From Flectonema sp. DT1601 (lineage: Eukaryota > Euglenozoa > Diplonemea > Diplonemida > Diplonemidae): a DNA stretch of 64,000 nt. Positions 54,701 to 64,000 of this stretch are shown one piece after another. Made by a program: the position numbers and the translations under genes. Location: assembly GCA_964019425.1 (NCBI GenBank), contig OZ025845.1, positions 62,001 through 126,000 on the forward strand. Reading direction: 5' to 3'. Position 1 is the stretch's first letter, and the number at the start of each line of letters is the position of its first letter. The notes under the pieces were generated by a model. The model was given only the letters and a program-made list of their open reading frames with translations, made no database searches and was not told the origin of the DNA.

Positions 54701-57313
54701 AATTTCATGGGAAGCACTTCCTCCAATGAGTTGCTTACCAAGACCAGCAAATACAAGAAGACCGAATACAAAAAAAACCGTCACATTAAACGAAGGAACC
54801 AACGCAGCCAGTGAATTATCTACTAATGACTTTAAACTTTTGCATTCGGAGGCTCGGAGGAGGCGGACTGCTCTGAATACTCGAAATGATCTGAGAAAAG
54901 CAACGTTTGTACTCATTCCGTAAAGAGTAATGTAACTGATAACGACCATACAAAGATCGAAAACATTCCAACGTTCTTCTAAGTACCTGACGAGACTTTT
55001 GTACGCAGCTATTCTCATTATCACCTCCGAGAGGAATATTGCTGCGAAGACGTGTTCAGACGTTGCCAAGACTTGATTGTGATGTTGACTCATTCCTCTG
55101 TACTTTGATGATTGCATTACAAGGTTTGCTAATATAACAATCATAATTGATCCTTCAAAACATCTTGATTCTATTATTCTGGTGAATACATTCTCACGAG
55201 GCTGTGGTATTGTTGTTTCCTCCTCCCAACCTTCTCCCTTCATTGGATACTGCGCAGCCTTAATAGCTGCACGTTCCGTGCATCTGAGAAGTGACAAGAT
55301 CCATGCTGTAAATTTGTTCCAAATGTACGTCAGTCTTGATAGGTCATCACCCCCTCCAAAACCAGACTTTTTTTGCTTACTTCTAATAGTTGTAAAGACC
55401 GTATTTATTACAGCAACGAACAGGTTCAGTACAATCCACGATATAAATACCACTACTGATATAAAATAACAAACAGGTGTAACGTCACTGACGGCTTCAA
55501 TGTGAGCATGCATTACCGAACTCCAACTAGCCAGGGTTATGACTTGAAAAATTGCGAGTAATCCACAGGGTAAATTATCAAAATTAGCATAAATAAAAGG
55601 ATATACTAAATATCTAAACTCAACACATGTCATGTCACCAGGACAATCTCCGACATTTCCCGGAGTAGAGCAGTAAATTGGAGGATTCGCTTCGATTACC
55701 GAAGTAGTTTTATTTTCACAAATACCATCAATAAAATCTGATTCCTCTGAGAGATAAATCGAACAAGGAACTGCACATCTATTGTACAAAGCTCCGTTAT
55801 AAAATTCAATTCCAACAATTGCCCAAATGACTAATGAGAAACATAGCAGAGCAACTGAATCACCTAGAAGCTGTAGAGACTGGATTAGTGAATCGCAGAT
55901 GGCTCTGATGCCTGAAAATGCTCTTACCGACCGAAGAGGTCGAATCGCTCTGAAGGCTCTCAACATACTTATTCCATTCCCAGCTTGGGAACTTACAAGG
56001 ATAACAGATAGCAGAACTATTAGAAAATCGATCATAAACCATTTTCCTGTTCCTCTACCGAATAATGTATACTTTCCCTTGTAGACTCCCAACACTATCA
56101 TTTTTAATATATATTCACAAAAGAATATGTAAACGCTAATAAAATCAATTATAAGGATGACTTTGGTGTATGTTGAGCGATCTTTTGTTCCTTTTAGTTC
56201 GTGGGGATCGATTAAAGCAACAGAAAAAGTGTTAAATAATATTAAGATTGTCACGAATGCTGATGTGTATTTATGAAGTATAATTTTAGAACAAAAAACT
56301 CTAAATGGATTTGTAGTTGATAGTATTCCAAAACTAAACCCCTGAAGACCCTGTCTTCTCACCAGAGCTTCAAGAGGAATGTTGTCATCACCATCACTAC
56401 TGTCGGAGTAGTATTCTGAGTGGCTTAGTTTTGGTTGTTGATTTGATGTTATTAAAGCCTTAGCTGCGTGCTGAAGATTCTCTTCACCTTCAGTCTCTCT
56501 CCTCACGACTTGACATAATTGATTTCCAAGTTCAGGAGTAACCTCACCATCTAATAATAGCTGTCGAGTTAGTTGAAGTACATCACCTGTTGGTCTTCTT
56601 ACAGCTCCCTGAATCTTTTCTCGTAGAGCTGGTGACAGTCTCGGATCTCTGCCAAGTTGTTTTAGAGCTTGTCGATCAATTCGTTGTCTTTGTGATTTCC
56701 GCTTTGGTCTAAATGTTAATTCCACTCCTAACTTTAAATTATCATCATCAGAAGGAGGTGAGAGTGGTTCATCGAAAGGTGTTGCTGCAGTGATGTTAAA
56801 CTCAAACTTCCCAAAGGAACCAGAGCTATCACTTCCATTGTTGGTTTTCATATCCATTTCGATTGTATCGTTTTTTATTGATTCAGTTCCTTCTTCTTCT
56901 TCTTCCTTTACAGACATTTCTATATCACGTACACCCGTTATCTCTGGTGTGGTGGTGCTTGATTTATCGGGTCTGCTGACTACCTCAGGTGTGGTATCGA
57001 TGACGTTAGATTCATCGTCTTTGGTGGGTTCATCTTCTTCCTTTACAGACATTTCTATATCACAATCACCAGTTATCTCTGGTGTGGTGGAGCTTGACTT
57101 ATCGACACTCACTTCAGATGTAGTGTTGACGTTTTCATCGTTTCTGACTGATGCATCTACAGCTATCTCTTCTGTTGTTGTACTGCTGAGTGCGTCAGTT
57201 GCTTTATTAGATTGCAGTAGTTCTTTTATTCTTTCTTCATCAAGTTCTCCTACAATCTCAAGTGTGTCTGGAGCCGATGGGATCGACTCCTCATCATCTT
57301 CACGTGTAATCAT
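51701..57313 (-). CDS. Four-domain voltage-gated cation channel (channel 2), unusual A/D/N/D filter
   Basis: 1,870 residues, 24 predicted membrane segments in four repeats (about 335-645, 705-945, 1045-1335, 1365-1625). Each has an S4 with Arg every third position (LRAFRAIRPLRSVR, LRSFRVFRAVRLLR, MRVLRALRPLRLIRR, FRIGRLIRLVKR). The pore loops read TLASW (A595), TGDSW (D896), SLNNW (N1273) and TLDGW (D1560), where calcium channels have E/E/E/E. A calcium-selective pore is therefore unlikely; a sodium-permeable or non-selective pore is my inference. The N-terminus is long and acidic, with a duplicated segment (TTPEITG..DIEMSVKEE) at about 76-93 and 121-138. The C-terminus is basic. The end may be spliced: TAC AG|GTATGG at the last codons resembles a donor. 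The ATG follows an out-of-frame ATG by 10 bases. Channel 1 lies 445 bases upstream on the same strand. Confidence 0.9.
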   Translation of the reverse strand: MITREDDEESIPSAPDTLEIVGELDEERIKELLQSNKATDALSSTTTEEIAVDASVRNDENVNTTSEVSVDKSSSTTPEITGDCDIEMSVKEEDEPTKDDESNVIDTTPEVVSRPDKSSTTTPEITGVRDIEMSVKEEEEEGTESIKNDTIEMDMKTNNGSDSSGSFGKFEFNITAATPFDEPLSPPSDDDNLKLGVELTFRPKRKSQRQRIDRQALKQLGRDPRLSPALREKIQGAVRRPTGDVLQLTRQLLLDGEVTPELGNQLCQVVRRETEGEENLQHAAKALITSNQQPKLSHSEYYSDSSDGDDNIPLEALVRRQGLQGFSFGILSTTNPFRVFCSKIILHKYTSAFVTILILFNTFSVALIDPHELKGTKDRSTYTKVILIIDFISVYIFFCEYILKMIVLGVYKGKYTLFGRGTGKWFMIDFLIVLLSVILVSSQAGNGISMLRAFRAIRPLRSVRAFSGIRAICDSLIQSLQLLGDSVALLCFSLVIWAIVGIEFYNGALYNRCAVPCSIYLSEESDFIDGICENKTTSVIEANPPIYCSTPGNVGDCPGDMTCVEFRYLVYPFIYANFDNLPCGLLAIFQVITLASWSSVMHAHIEAVSDVTPVCYFISVVVFISWIVLNLFVAVINTVFTTIRSKQKKSGFGGGDDLSRLTYIWNKFTAWILSLLRCTERAAIKAAQYPMKGEGWEEETTIPQPRENVFTRIIESRCFEGSIMIVILANLVMQSSKYRGMSQHHNQVLATSEHVFAAIFLSEVIMRIAAYKSLVRYLEERWNVFDLCMVVISYITLYGMSTNVAFLRSFRVFRAVRLLRASECKSLKSLVDNSLAALVPSFNVTVFFVFGLLVFAGLGKQLIGGSASHEITQKFRTDFESLGYSIISLFVIMTGDSWFKSMYYFMDSEHGLGVWIFTFYIAFYIWAVWVMLSLFTAVVLEAFDLPEEEKTRRIRDTKTLNVVKSLCREPSMSHKALGDSILHRRSNHSDSPIDVLDDTTFRVLWQYDSRPPVGDPASETLIGLAAISLAVSSHRWRSHCSLYIFTPGNPIRKMCSKIASSQVFEYSIIVVIAASCSILVYKATVEPPEAFSSKEETIERYYIIDQVVGFIFCLEFVVKVIASGFVNEHFQMSPKPYLKDPWNRLDFLLLVLMFVAPSAKSMRVLRALRPLRLIRRMERMKIIMSALWKSIPMIFTVLVLSCFVYLIFGLIGMELFMSKLDYCTDIVKHQSQCNGNFINSVGVFTPRSWCGPNLNFDSLHSSVFTLLQVVSLNNWSVLLYQTIDATSEGQAPSKNSNPLASLFFISVIVISTFFLLNVFIGVIIVSINEEENVELLTEDQRNWRELRKQLSNVQPRQFIPVPEGKIRAMVYQIVESVWFSLFILFWIVMCLCFLIVRHRGQSTWLTESLYFLNVVVLVVFTVEVSMKIFAYGAKAYFTDCWNRYDFILVCGNVLCSMLLNMSPTEDIAIITFASRFFRIGRLIRLVKRTKGIRFLLETLLGSLKAITNAFVMLAFLLFIWGLSGVTLFGNIRFQKHLNSQSNFRTFGSSVLLLFQLGTLDGWNDVMWDCSIQPPFCTSTPELTDCGPALWVSKFYFSSFFMVGSCVIYNLLIGIIIDEFAICYSTRYFELKPAHIEDFVFTWQMEDQENKNEIPRWRLLRLIQELESKGNALGFHHRSPQYHLLLFHIDLIEQRSQQERSDIEEQQHNSNRDDSPTAPNKSSKSFKFPQTRKRKCSKRPSFFLKIGSASSPFKFHTVLLMLARLRVPDTALIDSELELRRNLKQKAQVLYHGRKAVATLKSFVTILRLDKVMGDGAKSKLEKMRKDLREQCIVNRHTDDEIRKKRNSQETQKSELEVDTIDYRYGLYCVI

Positions 57314-57758
57314 TATTATTCATTTAGTGAAGTTAGTGTGTGTAACTATTTCAGAAAGAAATGGTAATTAATAAACCAAAAGTCATCCGTCAGAATTAAT
57401 GATTAAAACTACTTGTCTGGTCACAAAGTATTTTTTTCTTAAAAAAAAGTAAGGAAGGTTTTTTTATTTTATTTTTTTTTTCCCTTCTTGAAATTGTTTC
57501 AATTTCCAAACAAAACAAAAACTTCGTCGGCAATTAGCTAAGCTGGGCGTTGTTGTTGTTTGTTATTTTCTTTTGGTACAGAGGAAGTTGTACCTTTTCC
57601 AATTCTAAAAAAACTACAATAAACAAACGAGGGCAGAAAGAATAATATACTTCAATAACAAAATAAGTAAAAATAAGGTTTTATATCTATTCCAAAACCA
57701 ATTATAAACCAAAACACAAAATAATCGCAATCAGATAAAACAAACAGAAGAAAGGTGA
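57314..57758. other. Spacer between the two channel genes
   Basis: A/T-rich, with an acceptor-like CTGAAATAG about 34 bases before the channel 2 ATG and poly(T)/poly(A) stretches. Nothing else is seen. Confidence 0.6.
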
Positions 57759-60700
57759 CTAACTGAATCTACGCGAACTTGACGGAGATGCAGATTTCGC
57801 TGCTGAATTTTTTCGTTTTTTATCAGTTGATCCCTTTCTTGTTGGAGAGGGTTTTCTCTTTTTTACGATTGAAAGCCTCTCCTTAATAGAATTTTTCTTC
57901 TTCTTCTTTCTCTTTATGTATTGCTGTCTAACAAGTTCCTTCAGTTCTCGTAGACGTTGCTTTGTGACAGCCATTTCACGAGCTTCTTGCCTGTGAGAAC
58001 GACCACTGAGGAATAAATTTTCAATTTTTCGAGCAGCCACAATATGTTCGAGTGTGAAGCACGAAGGATCAAGAAATCTTTTGAATCTCGCAAAGGTACC
58101 CTGAGCAGTAATGACATCGACCTTTCGGATTCCTATCGCACGCATTCCCAAAGCAAGAATACAATCTTCATATTTAACTTCTCTTTCTAATGAAACGGGT
58201 ATTGGAAGCATTTGACAATTTTTTAACAGGGTCCACCACTGAAGTCGATCGTCATTTCTGGTAACCCAAAGCGGTTCTGTTAGCGATTGCACAATACCGA
58301 GAACCTCATCTACAGAAAGTTTTCTTGATAGGGAAGCGTCCATCTCAATCCAGAGGTTACGAAAAGTATTAAATTGGTTATGCCATGTTTCACTACTTGC
58401 ATTCTCAGGTCTAGTTTCAATATACGATTCAATTACCACGAATATAACTAAATTCAAAAAAACGAATGAACAGATTATCAATGCCAGACTAAAATAAATA
58501 ATTGATCCGATGCCGTGACCGCAATTATTTAATTCTGGTTCACAGTCTGGTGGTTTAATTCTAGTTCCTTCCATTACATCAGTCCATGTTTCAGTCGTTG
58601 CAATTTGATATAATATTAAAATTGCTGCAGGAAGAGTTCGAAAGTGTTCGTGTCTATTTAAGTTGTTGTTTTCTTTAACATTTTTAAACATTGAAACTCC
58701 AACGACACCAAAATTAAAAAATAAATAAAACAACAGTAAAGCAATATTTAGAAATGCAGGGAACGATAAAACGAGTGTTTTTATGATCCGTTTAAGCCTG
58801 TGAGCCTTTCTTAAAAGTCGAATACCGCGAACAACACGAGCTACTCTGATAATCGTGGTGTTTAGTTGAAGTACAAGACCCGCAACAGATGTAGCAATAC
58901 AAAAAAAATCAAACCGACTCCACGGATCCCTAAAATATCCAACGTAACCTAAAGCAGTTATTCTAACCAATGCCTCAATAATAAAAAGTACAACAAATAT
59001 TATATTCGCAGTATGAAGAAAATCACTGTGTCCCTCTTCCAATTTGTAGTAATACGTGGCAAGGAGGAGACAATTTATTATAATAGCACTGTATATGAAA
59101 AAATCGAATTTATAATTGTTATGTAAATTAAAGCATTTTAGTTTCACTCCGTTCCACTCTTGTGGAAGGGGAGCTGCAGGTCTCCATTCCAAGTCGTATT
59201 TTCGGGCTAGTTTTTGAAGTCGGACCCAGTTACGTTGACCGCTTGTTAGTAGCGCTGATTCCTTGTGTTTTGTTGCGAAAAAACTGTTCACGAGAGTTCC
59301 AACGAATAGCCCAACCATTCCGAAATGACCGACAATCAAGAACACAATGAAAAATAACACTCGGTAAGGATGTGCATTTTTTATTGGACCCTCATCGTAT
59401 CCCCCAGCATCGACTACTCTCCACATGATTTCTGACCACCCTTCAGTTGATTGCAGTTCTAAGAGAGTAAGAATTGCTTCTCCGATATTATCAAACGAGA
59501 CTCTGTAACGTTCCCACAGTCGAGGACGAAGTTCAGTTGCTAAGATGTCAGACATGTTTCCAACTGTTGCTGCGTATGTTCCTGTTTTTTTATATTATTA
59601 GATATCAATAACACACAACGTGTCGTGTAAGAAATTTAACAAGAAAGAACGGCATACCAATGCAATCAACTTTATGTAGTATCGTAGTGTCATTACAGCC
59701 GTACATCTTTCCCTTGAATGAAGAGACTCCGATAATTCCAAATATTACCCAAAGTAGTACACCAACAACACTGACTTTAACAACATTTGGAAGAACTTTT
59801 AACAAAACAGTACAGACAACTCTTATAGAAGGGAATCTAACAAGGAGACGGATGGTTCTCATGGCTCGGAATTGAGTTCCAACAGCGCTGTGAACTACTT
59901 CAAGTAATTGTGCAGTTGCTACAACAGCATCGATGACGTTCCAGGGTTCTCTGAGATAGGCTCTGGGAGCTTTAAAGAGTCCCAGTACTATTATCTTTGA
60001 TATCATCTCAAGAAGGAATATCACGACGAATACTAAGTTTCCAATCTCCAATAGGTGTTTTCCTCCTGGTCGCTCTTCAACGTAGTAGTCATCGAGAGCG
60101 AGGAAGATCGCGTTTATAAAAATAATAACCAACATTACATCATCGAAATACTTGTGTAATACAATACTAGTTAGGACTAATCTCACAGGGTTATCTCGTG
60201 TAATGAATCCGAGTGACTTGTAGCTGGTTCCGTCAGTGATATCATTGTCGTCGTCGTCGTTACCTCCACCACCTAATTGCATTCCTTTTAAAGTTGATTG
60301 TTGTTTTGGTTCTTCATGAAATGCAGGATTAATCTTTGATAGTCTTGCAGCTTCAACACAACTGGTAGCACATCTTCCTAGGATTGGTATCTTTGATCCA
60401 GCGATAGCTCTGTTAACACCAAACAACAACTCTATTGGATTAATAACATTTCCCACATCAGGTTGTCCTATTCTATCTAACGTACCGTCAGATGATAAGT
60501 GTTGTAGCAGTCGAGTTTTTTTCTTTTGATTTCCCCATATTTCTTGAAGTTTCCACCTTCCACTTACTGAAAGGGCACACCAGAGAAGAGTCAAACCACC
60601 TAATTCAGGTTGAATGAGAGCATCGTACAATGATAAAGACTCAAGGAGAGGGACTGCTGGAGGGATTTCTTGACCAAAGTCATTATCACCGTTGAGAGGG

Positions 60701-63573
60701 TTTTGACTGTAGGTTATTGAAAGAGGGTTTTGTTGAACTTTTCTAGGACGAGCACAGCTTGGGTGAATACCGATAGTGACTTCACCTGTGTCTGGATAGT
60801 ACACAGAGTAATAACCATCTTCTCGTCTTCCCAAAATAGATGCGGGATACCAGTTACCACAAGACCAGATTTCAACAGGTTCTCCTGGTTTAAGATGAGT
60901 AATACTGACATCAACAGTGTTGGTGTCATATCTGGTTGGGTCCCATGAGATTGTTTCTTCAATGACACCTGTCTCAGATCCATTCCCACCTCCACCCCCA
61001 GCATTACTCGGTGCTACTGGGTTATACCAAACTTGTTCATTTGTTTGTCTATTAAACCAATATGGTAACAAATATTTCTCACTTATCTCTGCTTTCCAAT
61101 TACCAAGCCGTTGGTACGCACTGTATTGCGGTTTTAGTTTTGTTACTAAGGGTGATCCGTTATGTCTTGTGATTAACCCCATGCCTTCTAATTTGTTAAA
61201 AGCTTCTTTACGTGTGCTGGATTGCTGTAGACGAGCGTTTTCAGTCATTGCATCAATGAGAATGGCTTGAAATAAAGACATCAAAATAACACTTCCAAAG
61301 AAGAATAAAGTCGTGAAGTAGACGGTCGCTATTGTTCCAGCCCCCTGCATACCTTCTCTTGTTACGGTTGTCCAACCGTCTCCAGTTAACATAATAAAAG
61401 TAGAAACCGCAGCTTCCCAAAATGAATTGAAATTGGTGCGTTCTTCAATAGGAAGCTTTCCTTCAAACAAAGTTACTCCAATCAAAGCATACAAATACAC
61501 GAAAAGTACTATGAGAATACAGAGTGACCAAAGTTGAGGCCAAGCAATCGCAACAGCGCTTAAAATGTTCCTCTGAGACTTCGACGTGTACGATAATAAT
61601 TTTAACACCCTCACGGCTCTAAGTGATGATATCCATGGAGAAGAAGATATAAAGAATTCAGGTATCGATATTAAAGTAACACAGCAGTCAAGGATATTTA
61701 ATTTTTCTTTAAAATATTGATTAAATCCTTGAGATGAAATCTTAAGACCAACCTCAGCAATAAAGAAACCCGTTGCCGTAATCGTAATGTAATTTATAAG
61801 ATTTTCATGTTCATCAGAAATCCCATAGTAATCAGTGGATAATGCTACAACACTAATAGTGGTAATAAGAAACATAAAAATTGAAAACCATCTGGTGGAT
61901 GCTACACTCTTCATCTTTTTTGTAGTATACCATTTGTGTTGTTTTTTATTGTATTTTGAAGACGGGGGTGCGGTATTGTCTGCGTTGATGATTTCTGCAT
62001 AACCAACTTCAAATAATGAGGCTTCAGAAGGAATCATCGCTACAGGAAAAGCAATCGCACCCAATACTTGAAAGATGTCAAGTCCTAAGAGATTAGCTGT
62101 GCAAAGTGTTTGTGGTATTTCACGAAGAGTCACGCCACGTCTTGCGAATTGAGCTCCTTCATATAACGCGGCTTCCAATTCATGGACTTGCTTATCCCAT
62201 TGTGATATCTCTTGTTCTTTTCTTCTAAGCTCTTCACAGTCTTTTAAGTACTCTTCAAGAAATTGTCTTTTTCCAAAATATCTCGCAACAACATCTTCAG
62301 CTCTATTGTGTGTGTTGGTTGCAGTAACTGGAGCTAAATCATTCTTTTTTGAACGCTCACCTCTGCGAGTTCTCACAAAGTTTTTTGGTAAGAAGTGATG
62401 ATGTAATCCAACAGGCATAGGCTTACTAGATAACATTGACAGAGGTAAAATATTATAAGAAGAAACATCCAGAGACCTAATAGTCTCCGCATAAGTGACT
62501 GAGAGTACTGCTACCATCATATGCAACAGAAAATACCCTCCTGCTAAGGTGAGAAGAACAAAGTAGATCCATGATGCATTGTGTGATGCATCTTGAACTG
62601 TGAACATCTCATCAGGCCAGTCATCGAGAGTAACGACACGTATAACCATAAAGATTGCAGAGAAGATATTATCAAAATGTAATATTCTAACTTCAAATAA
62701 ATTAGTGTGAATCTCACAACGAACATCGAAACCGATTAGTGGTTCACAATCACGTCCACCACCACAAGGATATGCCGTGTCGTTCAATACCAAAGAATAA
62801 TTACTACCAACTGTACCGTTAGTACCAATTAGCTCATAGGCATAGCAACGTTGATGCATTTTCCCGTTCCAGAGTTGAACTCCCAGAACAGCGAAGGTAA
62901 ATACAACAACAAGCATTAGAGACATTACATCAAATAGTGGAGCGAGGGCATTCTGAATTGTAAGTATAAGTATTCGAAGACCTTTCACAGCTCTAATTGT
63001 TCTAAGTGGTCTTATTATCCTAACGAATCTGACTACTGTAAACGAAGACGACCCACCAGAAACTACGAGTGAAATAAAGCTGCCAACAACAACACTAACA
63101 TCTAAGAGATTAGCATATGATCGTAAATATGAATTTCTATGAAAAACTAATCCTAATCCAAGTACCTTCAGACCAACTTCAGCAGAGAAGATTACTAAGA
63201 ACAGAAGCTCAGACCAGTATCGAATGAAACTAGCCCAGTTTTCATCTTTAAATGCAGGCATGTTAAGAACCTCAACTAAGCAATTTATTATAATACACGT
63301 CAGTATGAAAGCATCAAATCTCTTGTCATCGATAATGTTAATTATGTGTCGTCTAACTACTCCTCTTGATTCTAACCAATACAATGGGTCTTCATGAATA
63401 TTATATGGATTTCGTACTTTTCCAAAAACTTTAAATCGTTGAACACACTCTAAATCAGATTTATTATATATTTGCATTAACCATTTCGGATCGCTGTTTG
63501 GTTCTCCTTCCTGTAGAGCTCTCCATTCTTCAACTTTCTTTTTACTGAGTCCGATGAAATCTGTAGTTGTCAT
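57759..63573 (-). CDS. Four-domain voltage-gated cation channel (channel 1) with WW and Tudor-like modules, one intron
   Basis: Splicing out 59582-59657 gives 1,912 residues. There are four six-segment repeats (about 80-365, 555-780, 1125-1410, 1460-1695) with Arg-rich S4 helices (strong in I, III and IV; weaker in II: LRAVRVLKLL). Filter residues are D317 (TLDDW), D732 (TGDGW), E1352 (STEGW) and E1636 (TETW), four acids as in calcium channels but ordered D/D/E/E. The I-II linker has a coiled-coil-like stretch (about 436-473). The II-III linker contains a WW domain (W825 ... YWFNRQTNEQVW849 ..P852) and then a Tudor/Agenet-like fold (about 895-942: PVEIWSCGNWYPASI and YYSVYYPDTGEV). I know of no such pair in this channel class. 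The C-terminus is very basic. Likely a plasma- or flagellar-membrane calcium channel; location is inference. Confidence 0.92.
59582..59657 (-). other. 76-bp GT-AG intron of channel 1
   Basis: Starts GTATGCC and ends AAAAAAACAG. Removing it joins ...VDCIG to TYAATVGN in frame. It links the domain III S5 and turret to a pore loop and S6 that otherwise have no upstream half. Both flanking frames end or start without a proper channel boundary if unspliced. This shows the organism uses ordinary cis-splicing. Confidence 0.9.
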
Positions 63574-64000
63574 GATACCTTTAGATACTTCATTTGATGC
63601 ATGTTTTTGTACTGTTGTTTATTAAAGGTATAATTAATAATAAATAAAAAAAACATGTATTGTTATTAGAAATAATCCGCTAACACACTCCGCCTTGATC
63701 CTGCACTTTTGACTCGTATCAGTATCTGCAATGCAGCGAAAAGCTACTCAGGAGTCGGTTAAAATCATCCTTACTGTGAGAGAGGGAGGTGAGGAATAGA
63801 CAACATCAGAAGACACGTTACTCCGACAAAGAGAAAGTACAGAAAGTGATCTCCCCCTTCATCCGCTCGCTATACCACTGAGTGAGGTACTGCAAGTTGA
63901 AACAGTTGGCGTCTTTAAACAAAAACGTCGATCACACTGCGATCTGAACAATAAATTATCAAAAGTCGAGAGTACAAGTCACCGTTATCACTCCAAATGG
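63574..64000. other. 5' flank of channel 1
   Basis: Acceptor-like AACAACAG and TATCTAAAG lie within 45 bases of the ATG, with two short upstream ATGs between. Further up, the DNA is less A/T-rich, without long homopolymers. No promoter element is recognised. Confidence 0.5.

Noticed and set aside
1-64000. Retrovirus-like, LTR or other virus-derived elements
   Set aside because: No reverse transcriptase, integrase, capsid or long terminal repeat signature was seen in any frame I read.

Overview
This looks like nuclear DNA of a free-living or symbiotic protist. The supported genes have long open exons and eukaryotic domain sets: four-domain voltage-gated cation channels, receptor-type class III cyclase-like proteins, a RING/RanBP2 protein, and a ubiquitin-like/BspA-type LRR protein. 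One GT-AG intron of 76 bp can be proved by reading frame. The non-coding DNA is A+T-rich and full of poly(A)/poly(T) runs of 15-35 bases. All ten supported genes lie on the minus strand, and nearly all have a YAG acceptor-like site 1-50 nt before the ATG. Together this suggests directional (perhaps polycistronic) transcription with leader trans-splicing, as in Euglenozoa. The lineage is inference only: 5'-UTR introns in some other protist would look similar. TAA, TAG and TGA are all used as stops.

Layout. 1-11.4 kb: no gene I can support; homopolymers and two copies of a short retroposon. 11.4-14.4 kb: receptor cyclase-like protein A. 14.4-24.7 kb: non-coding, with a 177-bp SINE-like element with target-site duplications, other short repeats and a possible structured RNA. 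24.7-28.6 kb: receptor cyclase-like protein B and a small degenerate MYND-like protein. 28.6-41.2 kb: non-coding, with structured poly(A)-tailed repeats and two near-perfect hairpins. 41.2-47.4 kb: a RING E3-like protein with a likely spliced 5' leader, an unknown protein, and a ubiquitin-like/LRR protein with 25 nearly identical 75-bp repeats, flanked by a recent ~490-bp duplication that marks a truncated neighbour copy. 48.4-50.9 kb: a MULE transposase gene of higher G+C fused in frame to the tail of a broken pogo/Tigger-type transposase. 51.7-63.6 kb: two different four-domain cation channels head to tail.

How the genes may work together. The cyclase-like receptors and the channels would form a membrane sensing and excitability set, but nothing in the sequence ties them into one pathway. 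The most unusual features are the channel with WW and Tudor-like modules in its II-III linker, the non-standard selectivity filters (D/D/E/E and A/D/N/D), the ubiquitin-like/LRR fusion with homogenised repeats, and a poly(A)-tailed repeat family with a conserved two-stem RNA fold.
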